This document shows positions 59,501 to 64,000 of a DNA stretch of 64,000 nt, one piece after another. Source of the stretch: Paenibacillus sp. OVF10 (GTDB lineage: Bacteria > Bacillota > Bacilli > Paenibacillales > Paenibacillaceae); contig CP094668.1 of assembly GCA_022836915.1 (NCBI GenBank), forward strand, positions 6,882,001-6,946,000. The letters run 5' to 3'. Under the pieces are notes generated by a model that was not told the origin of the DNA, did no database searches, and was given only the letters and a program-made list of their open reading frames with translations. Position numbers and translations under genes: made by a program. Numbering within the stretch: position 1 is the first letter of the stretch; each line of letters begins with the position of its first letter.

Positions 59501-62500
59501 AACGGCGAATCAACAAACTTTTCCGCCGTCAGATCCGGGCGATTCAGGTATCCTCTCGCCAGGCCTTCCCCGGCTACGTACATTTCGCCTGCTACCCCGA
59601 TCGGAACAGGACGACGGTTTTCATCCAGAACGTACACGCTCAACGTCGGGATCGGCTTGCCGATATTACTCTTCGCCGCCTCCATCTCGATCCATGTAAT
59701 TTCCTTATACGTTACGTGAACCGTCGTTTCGGTAATACCGTACATATTGATCAGCTTTGTCTCCGGGTACTTCATCTTAAAACCCTTGAGCAACAGCGGG
59801 CTGAGCGCTTCGCCGCCGAAGATGACGTTGCGAATCCGCAGATCGTACGGATGGTCCGCTAAAACCTCACGCAGCAGTTGGTAGAAATATGTTGGCGTCT
59901 GGTTCAAAATCGTGACCCGTTCTCGGCTCAGCAGTGCCAGGAACTCGGCCGGATTTTTCGCCGTAAGCGGCGGTACGATAACCAGCCTTCCTCCATTCAG
60001 AAGTGCTCCGTACATCTCCCAGACGGAGAAATCGAAGCAGAACGAGTGGAATAACGTCCACGTGTGGGACGGCCCAAAGTCGAACAGGTTCTTGTCGTTG
60101 AACAAAAGGCGCACGACGTTTTTATGCTCGATCAACGTGCCTTTGGGTTTGCCGGTCGTTCCCGATGTGTAGATGACATAAGCCAAATTACCCGGCCCGG
60201 AAATCGGATCTAGATTCGAAGCGTCCAGCTCACCAGCGGATTCCTCCCCTTTGTCGCCCCAAACGAAATCGTTCAATTCAAGGCGCGTTCCTGCGAAGTC
60301 GGTCTTCTCATGCAAATGCTTTTGAATCAGCAATAACGGTGCGCCCGAATCCTCAATCATGAAGCGGATGCGTTCCTCCGGGTAGTCGGGATCGACAGGC
60401 ACGTAGGCTCCGCCCGCTTTGAGAATCGCCAGAATGCCGATGACCATATCAAGCGAACGTTCGGCCAGAATCGCTACCAACTGATCCGCTTCGACTCCTG
60501 TCTCCCGCAGCTTACGCGCAAGGCGGTTGGATCGCTCGTTCAGTTCGTGGTAGCTCAACTGCCGCTCATTCATGACGGCGGCCACGTTATCCGGGTAAAG
60601 CTTCGCCTGCTCTTCGAACAAGCCATGAATCGTCTGCTGACGCGGGTAGTCTGCCTCCGAATCATTAAAACCGCGCACCAGTTCACGGATTTCCTGCTCC
60701 GTTAGCATTTCCAGTGAAGCAATATCCCCTTCCGGCGCTGTTGCGATAGTTTCGAGTAGCTTGTCATAATGTCTGGCGAACCGCTCCGCAGTCTCCTGTT
60801 TATATAAAGCCGTAGCGTACTCCAACCGGCATTCGAGCTGACCATCCAGCTCCGAAATATCCAGAAGCAGCTCGAACTTGGACGTTCGGTTTTCCAACGG
60901 ATAAAACGATTGCTCCAGCCCCTCGATGACAATTTGCTCATTCTCCGTATTTTGCAGGGAGAAGAACGTATCAAAGAGCGGATTCCGGCCGGTCGCGCGC
61001 GGAATGTGAAGACTTTCCACCAAATCTTCGAACAAATAATTTTGGTGTTCAAAAGCCCCGAGTGTGATTTCCTTCATTTCTTCCAGGTACTTAAGGTACG
61101 GCTTGGAACGCTCCGGATGGCTGCGAATGGCAAGCGTGTTGATAAACATACCTACGATTGGCTGCACTTCTTCTTGCGTTCTTCCGGCAATCGGCGTTCC
61201 CACGATCAGATCTTCCTGACCCGAATATTTATGCATAAGGATCGAGTAAGCAGACAACAGCACCATGTACAGGGTCGTGCCCGTCCGTGCGGCCAGTTCT
61301 TTCAGCTTCTCCGTCCGTTCTTTCCCAATATCAAACTTCACGGTCCGGCCGTCAAAACTTTGCACCGCAGGCCGCGGGAAGTCCGTCGGCAGTTCCAATA
61401 CAGGCAGCTCGCCCGACAGCTGTTCCAGCCAGTACTCCTTCTGCGGCTGGATCAACTGCCCGTAGGCTTCGGAATGCTGCCAAACGGCATAATCTTTGTA
61501 TTGAATACGCAACGGAGCCAGCTCCTCACCCCGATACAGGCGGCTGAACTCATCGAAAAGCAGCGCTGTCGAGATGCCATCCGAGACGATATGGTGCATA
61601 TCAAACAGCAGAATGTGGCGATCCTCGGCGACTTCGATCAGGCCGATGCGTAGAAGTGGCGGCTTGGTCAGATCAAACGGGTGATAGTATGCTTCCACCA
61701 CTTGGTCCACTTCTCGCTCGTTCGCCTGGAAATAGTCTACAGAAAACTCCACCTCGTCATAGATGCGCTGCACAAGCTCGCCTTGAACCTGCTCGATCCC
61801 GGTACGCAGCGTCTCATGGCGCTGAATCAGCGCCCGGAACGCGTACTCTACGCGCGTGCGGTCCAGCTTGCCTTCGAGAAGAAGCGCCGCCGACATATTG
61901 TAGCTACGCTCGGCCGTGTCAAGCTGGCGCAGGACGTACAGACGCTTTTGCTCGGATGAAACCGGATAATACTCGGCCTCTGCCGCCTTTGTAATCTCAT
62001 ACGTCTCCTGCTGCTTTAAACCGCCGATTCTTTGGGCCAGCTGTTCGATCGTGGTGTAGCGGAAAACGTCCCGCAGCGGAACCTCGACTTGCAGCTCTTT
62101 TCGAATCTTGGAAACAAGCGCGGAGGCCCGCAAGGAATGACCACCCAGGTCAAAGAAATCGTCTTGGACTCCAACTCGCGCAACACCCAGCACCTGCTGC
62201 CAAATAAGAGCAAGTCTTGTTTCCAGCGTTGTGCGAGGAGCCACATACTCACGGCCCGCTTCTACCTCTCCGGTCGGTTCAGGCAGCGCTTTACGGTCAA
62301 TCTTGCCATTTGGTGTGAGCGGAAGCTGATCAAGAGACACCAGCCGGGCCGGAACCATATGCGCAGGCAGCTCTTGCTTCAATTGGGACAGCAGATCGCT
62401 CAGCTGCAAGGAAACATCCCCCGCCACGTAACCGCACAAATACTTTTGCCCCTGCTCATCCGTACGGTCAGTCACCACAGCCTGCTTGATCCCCGGGAAA

Positions 62501-64000
62501 CGCAACAGGGCCGTTTCAATTTCGCCGAGTTCGATCCGGAACCCGCGAATTTTCACCTGATAGTCGATCCGGCCGATGAAGTCAACGTTGCCGTCTTCCA
62601 GCCAGCGGGCCAAATCTCCTGTCCGATACAGACGTTCGCCGGACACAAACGGGCTGTCTGCAAACTTCTCGGCGGTTAGGTCCGGACGGTTCCAATACCC
62701 GCGCGCCACCCCGGCGCCGCCGATGACAAGCTCACCCGGAACCCCTACAGGAACCGGCTTTAACCCGGCATCGACAATGTAAAACCGGGCGTTCAGCCAG
62801 GCTTTGCCGATCGGCACATGACCCAACGATGGCAGCTTGTCCAGCGGCTCATCGTAAAAACTGCTGTCAATGGCCGCTTCGGTAACGCCGTAGCTGTTGA
62901 TGATGCGAAATTGTCCGCCGAATCTTTCCTGCAGCAATCGGTAATCGGTGACACTGCAAGCATCGGAGCTGGTAATCAGCAGCTGCATGGAGCTAACGTC
63001 TAGCCCTTCTTCATAAATATGCTGCATGAACGGTAGGATGAGCGCAGGTGTCGATTCAAATACCGTAATGTTTTGGTCCCGAATCCAGCCGTATAAGCGG
63101 TTCGGATCAATCCGGTCATCCTTTGGCACAATTACCATCGTGCCTCCGTTATACAGCGTCCGCGCGATGTCTCCAACAAACACGTCAAACGAAAAGCTTG
63201 CCAGTTGCAGCAGCCTCACCGGGAACTGATCCAACCGGTACTCACGGCGGTATGCATCCGCCGTATTCATGAGACTACCATGCTCAATCATGACGCCTTT
63301 TGGGCGTCCCGTCGTACCCGAGGTGTAAATCACATAAGCCAAGTCTTGCGGGGCACTATCAGCAGATTCAAATGCCACGGCTGCTGAGGTATCCCCGTTA
63401 TACATCTGTTCATCGTCCATCGCATAGACAGCTTGAAGCTTCAGCCGGTCATCGGCCAACCAACCTCCGGCCCCTCCAACAGATGACGCTGCGTAAGCAG
63501 CACCGATGCTTCGCTATCGCTGAGCATGTACTCAATCCGCTCCGCCGGATAATCGGGGTCCAGCGGTACATAAGCTCCGCCGGCTTTCCATACGGCGAGC
63601 ACACCAATCAGCAGTTCCACCGAGCGCTCCGCCCAGATCCCCGTAATCGTCTCCTTCCCACGCCCTGTTCACGAAGGAGCGAAGCCAGACGCTCGGCGCG
63701 TTTGTTCAATTCGCCGTAAGTCAGCTTTTTGTCCATGTAAACAACTGCCGGGTGATCCGAAATGTCTCGGGCAAACTTTTCGACATACCGATGAAACGCT
63801 ATTCCCTCGTTCAGTGCTGCCACCGGCGGGTTAAACACGTCCAGAATTCGGCGTCTCTCCTCATCGCTCAGTAGAGAAATCTCGCGTACCCGCAGTTCGG
63901 GAGTCTCAAGAAACTGGTCCAAAACGGTTACATACTGTTCTATAATGCGATCAATCTCGGTCGTCTCGAACAGGCCGGTACGATAGGAAGCATGGAGAAT
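46170..64000 (-). CDS. pmxE: polymyxin-type lipopeptide synthetase (PmxE-like NRPS), 5'-partial, four frameshifts
   Basis: Multimodular NRPS reading leftward and open at the right edge; ~5,944 residues are visible after repair. Layout: (C end)-A1-T1, C-A2-T2, C-A3-T3-E, C-A4-T4, C-A5-T5, C. Codes read against GrsA: A1 and A3 DVGEISSID, A4 and A5 DVGEISAID (diaminobutyrate), A2 DFWNIGMVH (Thr), plus the A10 Lys. The predicted product Dab-Thr-D-Dab-Dab-Dab equals residues 1-5 of polymyxin. Frame breaks lie in C runs (minus-strand G) at 51070-51073, 58380-58383, 63471-63474 and 63657-63659; each is cured by one base, giving an exact open frame. The missing N-terminus should be the fatty-acid-accepting starter C domain. 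The gene ends at 46170 before a strong terminator, so it is the last of its operon. Confidence 0.9.
47510..50795 (-). other. NRPS module 5: C-A(Dab)-T
   Basis: L-to-L C domain with HHIVSDGVS; A5 code D-V-G-E-I-S-A-I-D; carrier Ser 47655-47657. Uninterrupted frame. The DNA matches module 4 at an offset of 3,281 bases over most of the A domain. Confidence 0.9.
50800..54110 (-). other. NRPS module 4: DCL C-A(Dab)-T
   Basis: The C domain opens VYTLTPLQKGMLFHSLL and has HHHILMDGWC, the D-to-L condensation type expected after an epimerase. A4 code D-V-G-E-I-S-A-I-D. Carrier Ser 50934-50936. The A-T linker contains the run at 51070-51073, where one added base restores GREYVAPRTELEAK. A4 is nearly identical to A5 of the next module. 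Confidence 0.9.
54130..58832 (-). other. NRPS module 3: C-A(Dab)-T-E
   Basis: C domain with MHHIASDGLS, interrupted by the run at 58380-58383; A3 with code D-V-G-E-I-S-S-I-D; carrier of the epimerase-linked type (LGGDSIKA, Ser at 55646-55648). A full epimerisation domain (~55510-54150) follows with HHLVVDGVSW, LEGHGRE, RTVGWFTSQFPV and FNYLGQ. So the third residue is predicted as D-Dab. Between motifs A2 and A3 of the A domain is an unusual Ala/Glu-rich insert (~56870-57060). Confidence 0.9.
58860..61990 (-). other. NRPS module 2: C-A(Thr)-T
   Basis: Condensation domain with intact MHHIVSDGIS, of the L-to-L type (opens YYPVSSEQKRLYVL). The A domain differs from the four Dab domains (FDFSVWEMYGALL, NQTPTYFYQLL, NVIFGGEALSP, NMYGITETTVHVT). 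Its code D-F-W-N-I-G-M-V-H is the classical threonine code. The carrier Ser in LGGHSLRA is at 58987-58989. Confidence 0.9.
62010..64000 (-). other. NRPS module 1: (C)-A(Dab)-T
   Basis: The right edge cuts a condensation domain; only its last ~55 residues are seen (to ~63830). A1 has LTYGELNKRAERLASLL (A1 motif), YTSGTTGRPKG (A3), NSYGVTEAAIDSS (A5), YRTGDLARWLEDGNVDFIG (A7) and NGKIDRKALPEP (A10). Specificity residues read D-V-G-E-I-S-S-I-D, the diaminobutyrate code of polymyxin synthetases. The carrier Ser lies in LGGHSLRA at 62134-62136. Two run-length frameshifts (63657-63659, 63471-63474) fall in the N-terminal part of A1. Confidence 0.88.

Noticed and set aside
46170..64000. Octapeptin, paenipeptin or pelgipeptin-type synthetase
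   Set aside because: Those peptides lack, as far as I recall, the Dab-Thr-D-Dab-Dab-Dab order; the Thr code in module 2 and E only in module 3 favour polymyxin. Not fully excluded without the partner synthetase.
1..64000. CRISPR arrays, tRNA/rRNA genes, prophage or transposase genes
   Set aside because: Looked for regular short repeats, tRNA-like cloverleafs and DDE/integrase motifs while reading; none seen. The only mobile-like item is the 169-bp inverted-repeat element.

Overview
The window looks like chromosomal DNA of a Paenibacillus-type, spore-forming Firmicute. Support: a Spo0E-like phosphatase, a three-gene gerA/gerB/gerC-type germinant receptor operon, CUT1 sugar permeases of the LplB/YtcP type, a SAM-I (S-box) riboswitch, strong AAGGAGG ribosome sites, several AraC regulators and a giant non-ribosomal peptide synthetase (NRPS). 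I cannot name the species. The right-hand NRPS is visibly richer in G+C than the rest.

Left to right. 1-2134: two sugar ABC permeases. 2180-5320: Spo0E-like gene, then a MarR regulator divergent from an FAD monooxygenase, both frame-broken, with palindromic operators and a structured element between them. 5404-8395: a WYL regulator and two paralogous BtrH/C39-like proteins. 8479-12113: zinc-ribbon protein, repeat with terminal inverted repeats, ArsR/MFS efflux pair, SnoaL-like protein, Rrf2 regulator. 12220-18301: two sugar-catabolism modules (Gfo/Idh/MocA dehydrogenases, aldo/keto reductase, sugar isomerase), each with a divergent AraC regulator. 18538-23965: response regulator, histidine kinase, ABC ATPase and large FtsX-type permease. 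24049-26742: S-methylmethionine uptake and use (mmuP-mmuM) under a SAM riboswitch. 26771-30822: germinant receptor operon. 30970-31890: soluble PAS/MCP sensor. 32409-37875: RpiR regulator divergent from an ECF transporter (S, fused A-A, T) plus a PHP phosphoesterase. 38011-45803: regulators paired with small transporters and enzymes (YdcZ pair, VOC/PhnB, WYL, CynX-type MFS, LysR, VOC, MerR, nitroreductase).

46170-64000 (minus strand) is one NRPS gene, open at the right edge. Its visible layout is (C)-A-T / C-A-T / C-A-T-E / C-A-T / C-A-T / C. My hand-read specificity codes are Dab, Thr, Dab, Dab, Dab. With the epimerase in module 3 and a lone C domain at the C-terminus, this matches the PmxE subunit of polymyxin synthetase (fatty acyl-Dab-Thr-D-Dab-Dab-Dab). 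The partner genes (PmxA/B synthetases, exporters) would lie beyond the right edge.

At least fourteen genes or gene parts are interrupted by single-base length changes, most of them in homopolymer runs, including four inside the NRPS. The simplest reading is residual sequencing/assembly error, so most 'pseudogene' entries here are probably intact in the organism. I saw no tRNA, rRNA, CRISPR array, transposase or phage gene.
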